A stretch of 64,000 nt of DNA from Pseudomonas putida (GCF_028682455.1 NZ_JANHLD010000001.1:1426001-1490000), one strand, 5' to 3'; positions 38,859 through 47,690 are shown, counted from the first letter of the stretch. Notes: a model not told the origin generated them from the letters alone. Numbers and translations are program-made.

Positions 38859-40331
38859 GTGAGCCGTACTGATGAAGCCTTCGTTGTCGTAGAAACCGCC
38901 GAGCAGGCCGTCGATCGTCTGGCGAGCCTGCACGAGCAAGCCACCGCAGCCTTGAGCCTGGCGCTCAAGCGCTACCTCAAGGACCGCACCGAGCCCAACG
39001 CCGAGGAGCGGGCGCTGTTTCGCTACCCGGAACTGCGCCTGACCTACGAGTACCACGGCGAAGTGCCAGCCATCACCCGGGCCTACGCCAAGGTGCAATT
39101 GCCGGGTACCTACAGCGTCACGGTGACCCAGCCGGCCGCTTTCCGAAACTACCTGCTGGAGCAGCTCAAACCGCTGATGCGTGACTTCACCGTGACGGTC
39201 GAAGTGGGCGTCAGCGAACAGAACATTCCCTACCCCTACGTGGTCGAGCAGGGCGATGAGCTGGCAGGTTCCGGTATCACTGCGGCGGCGCTGGCGCGGG
39301 TGTTCCCCAGCACCGACCTGTCGGCGGCCACCGACGGCATCGCCGATGGCCTGTACGACTGGGCCAACGTCGATCCATTGCCGCTGGCGCTGTTCGATGC
39401 TGCGCGGGTGGATTTCTCGCTGCGTCGCCTGGTGCATTACACCGGCAGCGACTGGCGCCATGTGCAGCCGTGGATCCTGCTGACCAACTACCACCGCTAC
39501 GTCGACCAGTTCGTCAGCCATGGCCTGGAGCAGCTGCGTGAAGACCCGCGTTTTGTGCGCATGGTCTTGCCGGGCAACGTGATCATCGAAAAGAGCATGG
39601 ACAACGGTGAAGCCCAGGCCCTGGTGGCTGGCGTGGTCTGGCACCGTTACCAGATGCCGGCCTACCACCTGATCGCTGCCGATGGCGACGGCATCACCCT
39701 GGTCAACATCGGCGTGGGCCCTTCCAACGCCAAGAACATCACCGATCACCTGGCGGTGCTGCGACCGCATTGCTGGCTGATGATCGGTCACTGCGGCGGG
39801 CTGCGGCAGTCGCAGACCATTGGTGACTACGTGCTGGCGCACGCCTACATGCGCCGCGACGGCATTCTCGACCGCGTGGTACCGCCGCACATTCCGATCC
39901 CGGCCCTGGCCGAGGTGCAGATGGCGCTGCAGGAAGCGGCCGCGCAGGTTACCGGCGAGCGTGGCGACGAGCTGAAAAAGCGCCTGCGTACCGGCACCGT
40001 GCTGACCTACGACGACCGCAACTGGGAGCTGCGCTGGGCCCAGGAGCGACCGTTGATCAACCTGTCGCGCGCCGTTGCGGTCGACATGGAGAGCGGCACC
40101 ATCGCGGCCCAGGGTTATCGCCTGCGTGTACCGTATGGCACCTTGCTGTGCGTGTCGGACAAGCCGCTGCACAGCGAAATCAAGCTGCCGGGGGCGGCCA
40201 ACGCCTTCTACAACCGGGCGGTCAGCCAGCACTTGAAGATTGGTATTGCCGCACTGGACCTGCTGCGCACCGAACTCCATTCGCTGCACTCGCGTAAACT
40301 GCGCAGTTTCGATGAGCCGCCGTTCCGCTGA
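38859..40331 (+). CDS. amn: AMP nucleosidase
   Basis: A 490-residue hydrolase cleaving AMP to adenine and ribose-5-phosphate. The N-terminal Amn domain is followed by a PNP/UDP phosphorylase-type catalytic domain with GHCGGLRQSQTIGDYVLAHAY and AVDMESGTIAAQGYR. A GTG at 38859 with AGGAAG 6 nt upstream is preferred; an in-frame ATG at 38826 adds 11 residues unlike the family. Its stop is 6 bp from rluE. Confidence 0.93.
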   Translation: MSRTDEAFVVVETAEQAVDRLASLHEQATAALSLALKRYLKDRTEPNAEERALFRYPELRLTYEYHGEVPAITRAYAKVQLPGTYSVTVTQPAAFRNYLLEQLKPLMRDFTVTVEVGVSEQNIPYPYVVEQGDELAGSGITAAALARVFPSTDLSAATDGIADGLYDWANVDPLPLALFDAARVDFSLRRLVHYTGSDWRHVQPWILLTNYHRYVDQFVSHGLEQLREDPRFVRMVLPGNVIIEKSMDNGEAQALVAGVVWHRYQMPAYHLIAADGDGITLVNIGVGPSNAKNITDHLAVLRPHCWLMIGHCGGLRQSQTIGDYVLAHAYMRRDGILDRVVPPHIPIPALAEVQMALQEAAAQVTGERGDELKKRLRTGTVLTYDDRNWELRWAQERPLINLSRAVAVDMESGTIAAQGYRLRVPYGTLLCVSDKPLHSEIKLPGAANAFYNRAVSQHLKIGIAALDLLRTELHSLHSRKLRSFDEPPFR

Positions 40332-40337
40332 GGCCCC

Positions 40338-40967
40338 ATGCCGTTACCCCCACGTTCCACGCCGCGTCGTCCCGCGGCCAAACCCGCCGGTCCGCGTCGC
40401 CAAGCCAAGGCGCCGCCGGCCGAGCCGCGGTTGATCCTGTTCAACAAGCCCTTCGACGTGCTGACCCAGTTCAGTGACGGTGAAGGGCGTGCGACCCTCA
40501 AGGACTACATCGACATCCCTGGCGTCTATCCGGCCGGGCGTCTGGACCGTGACAGCGAAGGACTGTTGTTGTTGACCAACGACGGCCAACTGCAGGCGCG
40601 TATCGCCGACCCCAGGCACAAGCTGGCGAAAACCTATTGGGTGCAGGTAGAAGGTGAGCCGACCGAGGAGCAGCTGCAGCGGCTGCGTGACGGTGTCGAA
40701 CTCAATGATGGTCCCACCTTGCCCGCCCAGGCGCGCCAACTCGACGATCCACACCTATGGCCGCGCAATCCGCCGGTGCGTTTTCGCAAGAGCGTACCGA
40801 CCAGCTGGTTGGAACTGGTGATCAAGGAAGGGCGTAACCGTCAGGTGCGGCGCATGACAGCAGCCGTCGGCCTGCCGACCCTGCGCCTGGTACGGGTGCG
40901 GATCGGCGACTGGACGCTGGACGGGCTGGACCAGGGGCAGTGGCGTGAAGTGCCGGCCAGGCGCTAG
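40338..40967 (+). CDS. rluE: 23S rRNA pseudouridine2457 synthase (RsuA family)
   Basis: A 209-residue RsuA/RluE-type synthase lacking an S4 domain. The catalytic aspartate is in [44 protein letters not shown] is the conserved C-terminal motif. The Pro/Ala/Arg-rich first 30 residues are a species-specific extension. It modifies the peptidyl-transferase-proximal region of 23S rRNA. Its TAG overlaps the stop of the convergent DUF2788 gene on a shared CTAG. Confidence 0.92.
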   Translation: MPLPPRSTPRRPAAKPAGPRRQAKAPPAEPRLILFNKPFDVLTQFSDGEGRATLKDYIDIPGVYPAGRLDRDSEGLLLLTNDGQLQARIADPRHKLAKTYWVQVEGEPTEEQLQRLRDGVELNDGPTLPAQARQLDDPHLWPRNPPVRFRKSVPTSWLELVIKEGRNRQVRRMTAAVGLPTLRLVRVRIGDWTLDGLDQGQWREVPARR

Positions 40968-41167
40968 ACGCCCTCGATATAGCCGATTACCACGCTTTTG
41001 ATGATGAAGGCGAGGATGCCCAGGCCCAGCACGAAAAACAGAATGAAGGTGCCGAACTTGCCAGCCTTGGATTTTTTCGCCAGGTCCCAGACGATAAAAC
41101 CCATGAAACCAATCAGGATGGTGACCAGGATGGTCATCATCCATTCTTCGAACAACGCAGGATCCAT
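40964..41167 (-). CDS. DUF2788 small membrane protein
   Basis: A 67-residue protein with two hydrophobic segments (about 11-30 and 40-62) separated by a KKSKAGKFG basic loop, suggesting a small inner-membrane hairpin protein with the loop in the cytoplasm. It fits the DUF2788 family, of unknown function, common in Pseudomonas. CCGGAGAGT-type ribosome site upstream of the ATG. The same-strand Lrp-family gene ends 55 bp upstream. Confidence 0.8.
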   Translation of the reverse strand: MDPALFEEWMMTILVTILIGFMGFIVWDLAKKSKAGKFGTFILFFVLGLGILAFIIKSVVIGYIEGV

Positions 41168-41222
41168 CGATACTCTCCGGCAGGTTGAGGCGCGCGATTA
41201 TACGCCCCGCTTGCCGGTCTGA

Positions 41223-41699
41223 CTAACGCAGGTGCGTCAGCGGTAGTTCGGTGCTGGCCAGCACCTGGTTGAGCACAAAGCTCGAACGCACGCTGGTCAC
41301 CCCTTCGATCCGGGTCAAGTGGCCCAGCAGCAGCTTCTGATAGTGGTCCATGTCGGGCACTACCACCTTGAGCTGGTAGTCGGCGTCCATCCCGGTGACC
41401 AGGCTGCATTCGAGTACCTGGGGCAGGTTGCGGATCGCAGTTTCAAACGCTTCGAAGCGCTCCGGGGTGTGCCGGTCCATGCCGATCAGCACGTAGGCGG
41501 TAAGGCTCAGGCCGAGTTTCTTGCGGTCGAGCAGGGCGACCTGGCGAGAAATGTAGCCGTCGTCTTCCAGTTGCTTGACCCGTCGCGAGCAGGGCGAGGG
41601 TGATAGGCCGATACGTTCGGCCAGCTCCTGGTTGGAGATGCGCGCATCGCGCTGCAATTCGGCAAGAATGCTCAGGTCGTAGCGGTCCAGTTTGCTCAT
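41223..41699 (-). CDS. Lrp/AsnC-family transcriptional regulator
   Basis: A 158-residue feast/famine regulator. The N-terminal helix-turn-helix is RISNQELAERIGLSPSPCSRRVKQLEDDG; a RAM (AsnC ligand-binding) domain follows, with CSLVTGMDADYQLKVVVPDM. It is likely a dimer/octamer sensing an amino acid, but the ligand cannot be inferred. It is divergent from the multi-hairpin RNA locus, and the shared region holds repeated TTGNGCAA-like sites, a plausible autoregulatory and target operator. Confidence 0.9.
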   Translation of the reverse strand: MSKLDRYDLSILAELQRDARISNQELAERIGLSPSPCSRRVKQLEDDGYISRQVALLDRKKLGLSLTAYVLIGMDRHTPERFEAFETAIRNLPQVLECSLVTGMDADYQLKVVVPDMDHYQKLLLGHLTRIEGVTSVRSSFVLNQVLASTELPLTHLR

Positions 41700-41752
41700 G
41701 GATCATGCCTTTTCTGTTTCGATTGCGGCGAATTATCAATCCGTAGCTAAAA

Positions 41753-41790
41753 ATTGCGCAAGTGCTATTTGATTGAGCAATCTTCGCAAT
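41753..41790. promoter_or_regulatory. Clustered TTGNGCAA-like operator sites upstream of the Lrp gene and RNA locus
   Basis: ATTGCGCAA (41753-41761) and ATTGAGCAAT (41772-41781), followed by TTCGCAAT (41783-41790). The first two centres are about 20 bp apart, two helical turns, consistent with same-face binding by an Lrp-type dimer or octamer. No experiment links these sites to the neighbouring regulator; the inference rests on position and symmetry. Confidence 0.45.
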
Positions 41791-41827
41791 CCGCTGCCGG
41801 TACTGCAGCCTTATGCTTATACCCAGA

Positions 41828-42011
41828 ATCACTGCCCGGACTTCAGTCCAGTGCAGCTCCCTTATCGGGGCAGCTGCGGCCAGCAACCTAAACGGTTGTG
41901 CTCGGCCCCTGGGCTACACACTGTCCACAAGACAGCGTGAGGTGAGCCGACGTCACAAGCGTCGAGCACGGACAAAATTCTCGAAGGGAGACCGAAAGGT
42001 CTCCCTTTTTT
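41828..42011 (+). ncRNA. Candidate structured small RNA, about 185 nt with six hairpins and an intrinsic terminator
   Basis: Six consecutive stems are visible: GGACT/AGTCC (41838-41849), GCAGCTCCC/GGGCAGCTGC with a bulge (41853-41877), AGCAACC/GGTTGTGCT with a bulge (41882-41902), CTGTC/GACAG (41921-41935), CGACG/CGTCG (41948-41964), and GGGAGACC-gaaa-GGTCTCCC plus T6 (41986-42011). Two loops share a CACAA motif. The 5' end is inferred from possible -10 elements TATGCT/TTATAC (41812-41822) with no good -35. The open frame across it has poor codon use and its stop lies within the T-tract, so coding is unlikely. I cannot match it to RsmX/Y/Z, PrrF, CrcZ, 6S or SRP RNA. Confidence 0.6.
41986..42011 (+). 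terminator. Perfect intrinsic terminator of the candidate sRNA
   Basis: GGGAGACC (41986-41993), GAAA tetraloop, GGTCTCCC (41998-42005), then six Ts. No annotated gene ends just upstream on this strand, which is why an RNA transcript is proposed. Confidence 0.9.
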
Positions 42012-42084
42012 AATGCCTGCGATTTTTCCTGTTGCGGCCGATAGCGTTGCACACGCCCACGTTCAATGGCCCGAGAGGAAGAGC

Positions 42085-42366
42085 ATGAAGTCGCGTATCT
42101 GGCAGCTCGCCGGTGTTGGTTTGTTGTGCATCAGTTCCAGTCTGCAGGTCTGGGCGCAAGATGGTTCGCCGCTGCAGTCGCGCCCGGATCAAGTGCGCCA
42201 GACCCAGTCGCCTCGCATTGGTTACTACGAGGATATTCCGCACCGAGCCGAGTACGAGTACCGCCGGCAAGAGCGGGATCGCCGGGAGTGCGGTCGTTGG
42301 GCAGAGCAGCAGAATGACTTGCGGCGTGCATTCAATGCCTGCCTCAGAAAGCGGGGATACTTGTAG
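42085..42366 (+). CDS. Small secreted hypothetical protein
   Basis: A 93-residue protein with a signal peptide (LAGVGLLCISSSLQVWA, cleavage near residue 23). The mature part is short, charged and Arg/Tyr/Glu-rich (YEYRRQERDRREC), with two cysteines, one at each side of the region (RRECGRW and FNACLRKRG), which could form a disulfide in the periplasm. I do not recognise a family. AGAGGAAGAGC precedes the ATG at 42085. It starts 73 bp after the sRNA terminator. Confidence 0.75.
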   Translation: MKSRIWQLAGVGLLCISSSLQVWAQDGSPLQSRPDQVRQTQSPRIGYYEDIPHRAEYEYRRQERDRRECGRWAEQQNDLRRAFNACLRKRGYL

Positions 42367-42380
42367 GGGCAAACCCGTCC

Positions 42381-43253
42381 CTACGGTACAGGGTCGGCGT
42401 GCACCAGCACTTCTGCCCTTGGATACTGGCGATGAATCGCCGCAGCGGCCTGGTCGCACAGGGCGTGGGCGTGGGTCAGTGGTAAATCACCCGGCAGCTC
42501 CAGGTGCAGTTGCACGAACCAGTGGCTCCCCGACACCCGGGTACGCAGGTCGTGGGCACCGCGTACACCCGGCACGCTGCAAGCCAGCGCCAGCATCTGC
42601 TCGCTGATGTCGCTGGGCAGCTCCTTGTCCATCAGGATTGCCGTGCTCTCCCGGGCAATCTGCACCGCGCTCCAGAGAATATACAGGGCGATGCCCAGGC
42701 CGAAGAACGCGTCCAGCTGTGGCCAGCCGAGGCGTGCCAGTACCAGGGCGACGAGGATGCTGCCGTTGAGCAGCAGGTCGGAGCGGTAGTGCAGCGAGTC
42801 GGCGCGTACGGCGGTGGAGCCGGTGATGCGGATCACCTTGGCCTGGAGCATCAGCAACGCCACGGTCAAGCCCAGCGACAGCAGCATCACGGCAATGCCG
42901 ATGGCGGTATCGCCCAACGGCTGGGGGTTTTGCAGGCGCTCCACAGCCTGCACGCCGATCAGCACGGCACTGGCACCGATAAACACTGCCTGGGCCATGC
43001 CAGCCATGGCCTCGGCCTTGCCGTGGCCATAGCGGTGATCGTCATCGGCCGGCCGCAAGGCGTAGTGCACGGCGAGCAGGTTGAGGAACGAGGCGACGCC
43101 ATCCAGGGCCGAGTCGGTCAGGCCGGCCAGCAGGCTCACCGAACCACTGAGCCACCAGGCCACCGCCTTGGTGACGATCAGGATACTGGCCACCGCCAGT
43201 GAAGCGCGGGTGGCCAGGCGCAGCAGACGTTGATGTTCAGCCGAAGGGGTCAT
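42381..43253 (-). CDS. Cation diffusion facilitator (CDF) metal exporter
   Basis: A 290-residue proton-coupled metal-efflux protein of the FieF type. Six TM helices hold the metal site: D-x3-D in TDSALDGVASF and H-x3-D in SLHYRSDLLLNG; HRYGHGKAEAM follows TM2. A C-terminal cytoplasmic domain of about 80 residues has conserved His/Asp (RVSGSHWFVQLHLELPGD). The substrate could be Fe(II), Zn(II) or Cd(II); sequence does not decide. It is convergent with the small secreted protein, with a 14-bp gap. Confidence 0.9.
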   Translation of the reverse strand: MTPSAEHQRLLRLATRASLAVASILIVTKAVAWWLSGSVSLLAGLTDSALDGVASFLNLLAVHYALRPADDDHRYGHGKAEAMAGMAQAVFIGASAVLIGVQAVERLQNPQPLGDTAIGIAVMLLSLGLTVALLMLQAKVIRITGSTAVRADSLHYRSDLLLNGSILVALVLARLGWPQLDAFFGLGIALYILWSAVQIARESTAILMDKELPSDISEQMLALACSVPGVRGAHDLRTRVSGSHWFVQLHLELPGDLPLTHAHALCDQAAAAIHRQYPRAEVLVHADPVP

Positions 43254-43278
43254 GCTGCTGGGGGCTTCCTTTCAGTGC

Positions 43279-43698
43279 TCAGGCGGCGGGCGTGAGGCCG
43301 TACATAGCCAGTTGCTCGACACTGCCCTTGTGCTGGATCAGGCGCGGGTCGTTCAGCGGCAGGCGCTGGCCCAGTTCGCTTTCGAGGATAGCCTGCAGCT
43401 TGCTGTTGTCGACCTTGCCGTCGGCGCCGACGGCCTGGTGGAGCTTTTCAGGGGCCACTTGCGCGGTGGTGCCGCCGGGCAGGTAGATGGCGCCAGTGGC
43501 GAAGTCGACGCCGAAGGCGATCAGGCCAGGCAGCACATAGAACAGGATTCCGATGGCATCGAGGGCAGCGACCACCGGGTCGATCTTGCCTTCGATCTGG
43601 CCGCGCCGGTCAGGGAAGAAAATCGTGCCGCAGGCCGTCAGTTGAGTCAGCAGGGTGGCGACCAGAACGCCGCCGATGACGCGGGAGGGAATACGCAT
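43279..43698 (-). CDS. Small lipoprotein (YceK/YidQ-like)
   Basis: A 139-residue lipoprotein: signal MRIPSRVIGGVLVATLLTQL and lipobox LTAC (Cys23), followed by GTIFFPDRRGQIEGKIDP. Two hydrophobic segments (about 45-75) could insert in a membrane. The C-terminal half is soluble. It resembles YceK/YidQ-type proteins of unknown function. The start at 43698 has GGAG 8 nt upstream; the longer open frame to 43971 runs into hrpB and is not coding. Confidence 0.8.
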   Translation of the reverse strand: MRIPSRVIGGVLVATLLTQLTACGTIFFPDRRGQIEGKIDPVVAALDAIGILFYVLPGLIAFGVDFATGAIYLPGGTTAQVAPEKLHQAVGADGKVDNSKLQAILESELGQRLPLNDPRLIQHKGSVEQLAMYGLTPAA

Positions 43699-43816
43699 GG
43701 AAATCTCCGGAATGAAGGCCACAAAGATACAGGCAAAGAGCCGGTATCTACAGCTAAGACCATGATAAGGCGGGCTCGGTTCGCCGTTATACTCGGCGCA
43801 TTGTTCGAGGACCACC

Positions 43817-46345
43817 ATGATTTCATTACCGATCGATTCCGTACTGCCAGCCCTGCGTGATGCCTTGCGCCAGCGCCATGAAGCCGTGCTCGAAGCACCG
43901 CCCGGCGCCGGCAAGACAACCCGCGTGCCACTGGCACTGCTCGATGAGCCATGGCTGGACGGCCAGACCATTCTGATGCTCGAACCGCGCCGGCTGGCGG
44001 CCCGCGCGGCAGCCGAACGGCTGGCCAGCGAGTTGGGCGAACAGGTCGGGCAGACCGTCGGCTACCGCATACGCCTGGACAGCAAGGTGGGTCCCAACAC
44101 CCGCATCGAAGTGGTGACCGAGGGTATTCTCACTCGCCGCCTGCAAGCCGATCCGGAACTGGAAGGCGTCGGCCTGCTGATTTTCGATGAGTTTCACGAG
44201 CGCAGCCTGGATGCCGACCTGGCCTTGGCCCTGAGCCTCAATGGTCGCGAACTGCTGCGCGACGAGCCGCCCCTGAAGATCCTGCTGATGTCGGCAACTC
44301 TCGAGGGCGAGCGCTTGTCGAGGCTGTTGGACGATGCACCGGTAATCAGCAGTGAAGGACGCATGTACCCGGTCGATGTGCGCTGGGGGCGACCGTTCCA
44401 GCCGGGCGAGTACATCGAGCCACGGGTGGTCGATACCGTGCTGCAGGCCGTTGCCGACGAAAGCGGCAGCCTGCTGGTGTTTCTCCCCGGTCAGGCCGAA
44501 ATCCGCCGGGTGCATCAATCGTTGCAGGATGCCCTGGGCGAGCGCCCGGACATTCTCCTGTGCCCCTTGCACGGCGAGCTGGACCTCAACGCCCAGCGCG
44601 CGGCCATCGATGCCTCGCCAGCGGGCAAACGCAAAGTGGTGCTGGCCACCAACATCGCCGAGACCAGCCTGACCATCGACGGTGTTCGTGTCGTGGTGGA
44701 TGCGGGGCTGGCGCGAGTGCCGCGCTTCGATCCGGGCAGCGGCATGACCCGGCTCGATACCCAGCGTATTTCCCGGGCCAGCGCCACCCAGCGGGCAGGC
44801 CGCGCGGGCCGTCTGCAGCCTGGCGTGTGCTATCGGTTGTGGTCCGAGGCCCAGCACGAGCAATTGGCCGCCTATGGCAGCGCCGAGATCCTTCAGGCCG
44901 ACCTCGCCGGGCTGGCCTTGCAACTGGCCCGGTGGGGCGTTACGCCCGATCAGTTGATCTGGCTCGACTCACCGCCTGCGGCCGCCCATACCCAGGCCCT
45001 GGACCTGTTGCAGCGCCTGGGCGCATTCAAGCCCGACAGCCAGGACAGCCTCAGTGCCCACGGCCAGGCCATGGCCGAACTGCCGGCCCATCCTCGCATC
45101 GCCCATCTGCTACTGCGTGGCCAGGACCTGGGGCTGGCGAGCATGGCCTGTGACGTGGCCGCGTTGCTCGGTGAGCGCGACATCCTGCGCGGTGGCGGCG
45201 CCGACCTGCACAGCCGCCTGGCCCTGCTCAGTGGCGAGACCCGCGCGACAAAGGGCGGGCAGGGTGGGGTGCAGCGTGCCCGGCAACTGGCCAGGCAATA
45301 TCGCGGCTACCTGCGTGGCAAACCGGGTTCGGCGGTCACCGACCCTGGGCATTCGCGCTGGCTGGGCGCCTTGCTGGCGCTCGCCTACCCGGACCGGGTC
45401 GCCCAGCAGCGACGTGCGGGGGGCGGCGAGTACCGCTTGGCCAATGGCCGGGCCGCGCAATTCGGTGAGCCGGATGCGTTGATGAAGCATGCATGGTTGG
45501 TGGTTGCCGACCTGGGCAGTCGCCAGGGGCAGCGTGAAGAGCGTATCTATCTGGCCGCCGAGTTCGACCCGGCACTGTTCGACGGTGTGCTGGCCGAACA
45601 AGTGCGTACCCTCGATATTCTGGATTGGGATGAGCGCGAGAACGTGTTGCGTGCCGAACGCCAGCGCAAGGTCGGTGAGCTGGTACTCAGCCGTGAACCC
45701 TTGACCGGCCTTGACGAAGACGCCCGCGCCCGGGCCTTGCTGGAACTGGTGAGACGCAAGGGCCTGGAGCTGTTGTCCTGGACCCCTGAGCTACGCCAAT
45801 GGCAGGCCCGAGTGGCCTTGCTGCGCCAGCTGGACGTTGAGGCGGGCAACCGCACCGAATGGCCCGATCTGAGCGACGCCACCTTGTTGGCAACACTGTC
45901 TGACTGGCTGCAGCCGTACCTGGGCAAAGTCACTCGCCTCAGCCATTTCGCCCAGCTCGACCTGTCGTCGATCCTGCGCAACCTATTGCCCTGGCCGCTT
46001 GCGCAGCGCCTGGACGAGTGGGCGCCCACGCACCTGAGCGTGCCGTCGGGCTCGAACGTTCGCCTGGACTACAGCGAGACGCCACCGATTCTGGCCGTGC
46101 GCCTGCAAGAGCTGTTTGGCCTGGCCGATACCCCACGAATCGCTCAGGGGCGCCAGCAGGTGCTGCTGCATCTGTTATCCCCGGCGCGACGCCCGGTGCA
46201 GGTCACCCAGGACCTGGCGAACTTCTGGCGCAGTACCTACGCCGAGGTGAAGAAAGATTTGAAGGGGCGTTATCCGAAGCACTACTGGCCGGATGATCCG
46301 CTGGTGGCAGAGGCCACGGCGCGGGCCAAGCCCCGCAAGGTCTGA
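43817..46345 (+). CDS. hrpB: ATP-dependent helicase HrpB (DEAH type)
   Basis: An 842-residue DExH helicase. Walker A is PPGAGKTTRVP, the Walker B box DEFHERSLDADLAL (DEFH), motif III SATLEG and motif VI QRAGRAGR, followed by HA2 and HrpB C-terminal domains. HrpB is non-essential and its RNA or DNA substrate is unknown; in some bacteria it affects biofilm or virulence. GAGGACCACC lies before the ATG at 43817. It ends 10 bp before a perfect palindrome. Confidence 0.95.
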   Translation: MISLPIDSVLPALRDALRQRHEAVLEAPPGAGKTTRVPLALLDEPWLDGQTILMLEPRRLAARAAAERLASELGEQVGQTVGYRIRLDSKVGPNTRIEVVTEGILTRRLQADPELEGVGLLIFDEFHERSLDADLALALSLNGRELLRDEPPLKILLMSATLEGERLSRLLDDAPVISSEGRMYPVDVRWGRPFQPGEYIEPRVVDTVLQAVADESGSLLVFLPGQAEIRRVHQSLQDALGERPDILLCPLHGELDLNAQRAAIDASPAGKRKVVLATNIAETSLTIDGVRVVVDAGLARVPRFDPGSGMTRLDTQRISRASATQRAGRAGRLQPGVCYRLWSEAQHEQLAAYGSAEILQADLAGLALQLARWGVTPDQLIWLDSPPAAAHTQALDLLQRLGAFKPDSQDSLSAHGQAMAELPAHPRIAHLLLRGQDLGLASMACDVAALLGERDILRGGGADLHSRLALLSGETRATKGGQGGVQRARQLARQYRGYLRGKPGSAVTDPGHSRWLGALLALAYPDRVAQQRRAGGGEYRLANGRAAQFGEPDALMKHAWLVVADLGSRQGQREERIYLAAEFDPALFDGVLAEQVRTLDILDWDERENVLRAERQRKVGELVLSREPLTGLDEDARARALLELVRRKGLELLSWTPELRQWQARVALLRQLDVEAGNRTEWPDLSDATLLATLSDWLQPYLGKVTRLSHFAQLDLSSILRNLLPWPLAQRLDEWAPTHLSVPSGSNVRLDYSETPPILAVRLQELFGLADTPRIAQGRQQVLLHLLSPARRPVQVTQDLANFWRSTYAEVKKDLKGRYPKHYWPDDPLVAEATARAKPRKV

Positions 46346-46355
46346 TGACTGAAGG

Positions 46356-46381
46356 GCAGCCACCAGGCGCCTGGTGGCTGC
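46356..46381. terminator. Perfect 26-bp palindrome between convergent genes
   Basis: GCAGCCACCAGGC and GCCTGGTGGCTGC are exact mirror halves with no loop, between the hrpB stop (11 bp away) and the stop of the 167-residue hypothetical gene (17 bp away). The transcribed hairpin would have a 4-nt loop on either strand and no U-tract. It is probably a bidirectional 3'-end structure, or a protein-binding dyad. Confidence 0.6.
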
Positions 46382-46397
46382 AAGTTCGGACGATGCT

Positions 46398-46901
46398 TCA
46401 GTCGATGCGCTTGACTAAAAACGCATGGGGCTCGCCCTCTTCGACGTTCAAGAGGTAGACGTTGCCGGGTGTGTAGTGGGGCGTGTCGAGCATCGCTTTG
46501 ACCTGGTGCCCCTGGTGGTCGCGCCAGTGGCAAACCAGTCCGTTTGCAGTCCACTCCAGTGGTTCGAGCTTCCAGTAGTGGTTGACCTCTGCATGGGCGT
46601 ACAGCCCCAGGTAGCCATTGCGGCTGATACCGAGCTTTTTCGCGCCGTTCAGGCCGGTGCCGCAGATGTTGAAGTGCAGGCGGTTTTCGCCCTGGGAATG
46701 AAAGACGAAGTCGAACACCGGCGGCGGTTCGGCGCCGCCGGCCTGGAGCCAGTCGTCCTGCGGGGCGATGCCCCATGAGAACTTATCGCTTGAGCGACTG
46801 AGGCGCAGGGGGATTTCACGCCCATTCCTGAGCATGTAGATCATGCCGCGGAACGCGTCGATGGTGTCGGCATGCAGGGTGTCACTTTGAACATCGCCCA
46901 T
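46398..46901 (-). CDS. Hypothetical protein, 167 aa
   Basis: A soluble 167-residue protein with no signal peptide or membrane segment; I do not recognise the family. It is aromatic-rich with regularly spaced Trp and Gly (FSWGIAPQDDWLQAGG, NGYLGLYAHAEVNHYWKLEP), suggestive of a beta-rich, possibly trefoil-like fold, but this is only an impression. AGGAGCTCTCC precedes the ATG at 46901. It is alone on its strand between hrpB and the YciC-like gene. Confidence 0.72.
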   Translation of the reverse strand: MGDVQSDTLHADTIDAFRGMIYMLRNGREIPLRLSRSSDKFSWGIAPQDDWLQAGGAEPPPVFDFVFHSQGENRLHFNICGTGLNGAKKLGISRNGYLGLYAHAEVNHYWKLEPLEWTANGLVCHWRDHQGHQVKAMLDTPHYTPGNVYLLNVEEGEPHAFLVKRID

Positions 46902-47033
46902 GGAGAGCTCCTACTCGATTGATTTCAGGTTTCAAGGTCTGCAGCGGCTTGGCTGCCGACTGCACCCTAGAAACCTGTCAACCGGGATTGGAGGCCGAAG
47001 ACTTTCCTGGCGAGTGTTCAGTGCCTGGCAGGA

Positions 47034-47690
47034 TCAGGCGGTGGCGTTGGTTTCGATCAGCATGAACAGGCGGTACAGCACCACCGTGCTGAACAACTGC
47101 AGGAAGCTGTTGAGGCTGTCGAGGGCAAACTGCACGCCGGCCTGTGGCTCGGGGAACGCCATCATGAGCAGGCCGTCAATCAGCCACAGTGGCGCCAGAA
47201 CCGCGAGGACGCAGATCAGGATGCGCCAGAAGTTGCCCGTGGTCATCCGCGCACTCTCGCGCATGGCGGCGATGACCGGCAGGCCACGCAGCACCAGTAG
47301 GTACTCGGCGAACACCAGGTTGATCATCACCCAGATACCCGGCAACACGAACAGGGCAACACCGGCCATGATCAGCAACGAGCTGATCATGATCAGCAGG
47401 GCCAGCGTCGGCCACAGTTGCAGTGCCTTGGCGAACAGGTCGCGCTTGAGCGGGGCTTCGCCGTTGCTGCGGGTGTCGAGGTAGAGAATCAGCGCGGCGC
47501 TGTAGATCGGGTAGAACAGCAAGCTGACCAGCATGCCGTAGGCAGGCGACGGCTTTTCGCCCAACTGGCTGTAGAGCAGTTGGGTGCACAGGGTTTCAAG
47601 CACCACCAGCGGCAGGCACAGCTGCACGATGCTGGTCAGGTGGCGGCGGAAAAAGTACAGGGAGTCGTGCAAAACGCTCAGCGGATTCAT
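47034..47690 (-). CDS. YciC-family inner-membrane protein
   Basis: A 218-residue protein with five or six TM segments; the pattern IVQLCLPLVVLETL, YLDTRSNGEAPLKRD, WVMINLVFAEYLLVLRGLPVIAAM and LAPLWLIDG fits UPF0259/YciC. The function of this family is unknown; no enzymatic residues are evident. The start at 47690 leads a basic cytoplasmic N-terminus. It is divergent from the DUF2076 gene, with a 154-bp spacer. Confidence 0.82.
   Translation of the reverse strand: MNPLSVLHDSLYFFRRHLTSIVQLCLPLVVLETLCTQLLYSQLGEKPSPAYGMLVSLLFYPIYSAALILYLDTRSNGEAPLKRDLFAKALQLWPTLALLIMISSLLIMAGVALFVLPGIWVMINLVFAEYLLVLRGLPVIAAMRESARMTTGNFWRILICVLAVLAPLWLIDGLLMMAFPEPQAGVQFALDSLNSFLQLFSTVVLYRLFMLIETNATA

Noticed and set aside
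41813..42013. Open reading frame of 66 codons across the sRNA candidate
   Set aside because: Codon use is poor for this genome, it has no ribosome site, and its stop lies in the terminator T-tract.
42365..42386. REP arm near the CDF gene stop
   Set aside because: GGGGCAAACCCGTCCCTAC is degenerate and unpaired, so it is not listed as a repeat.
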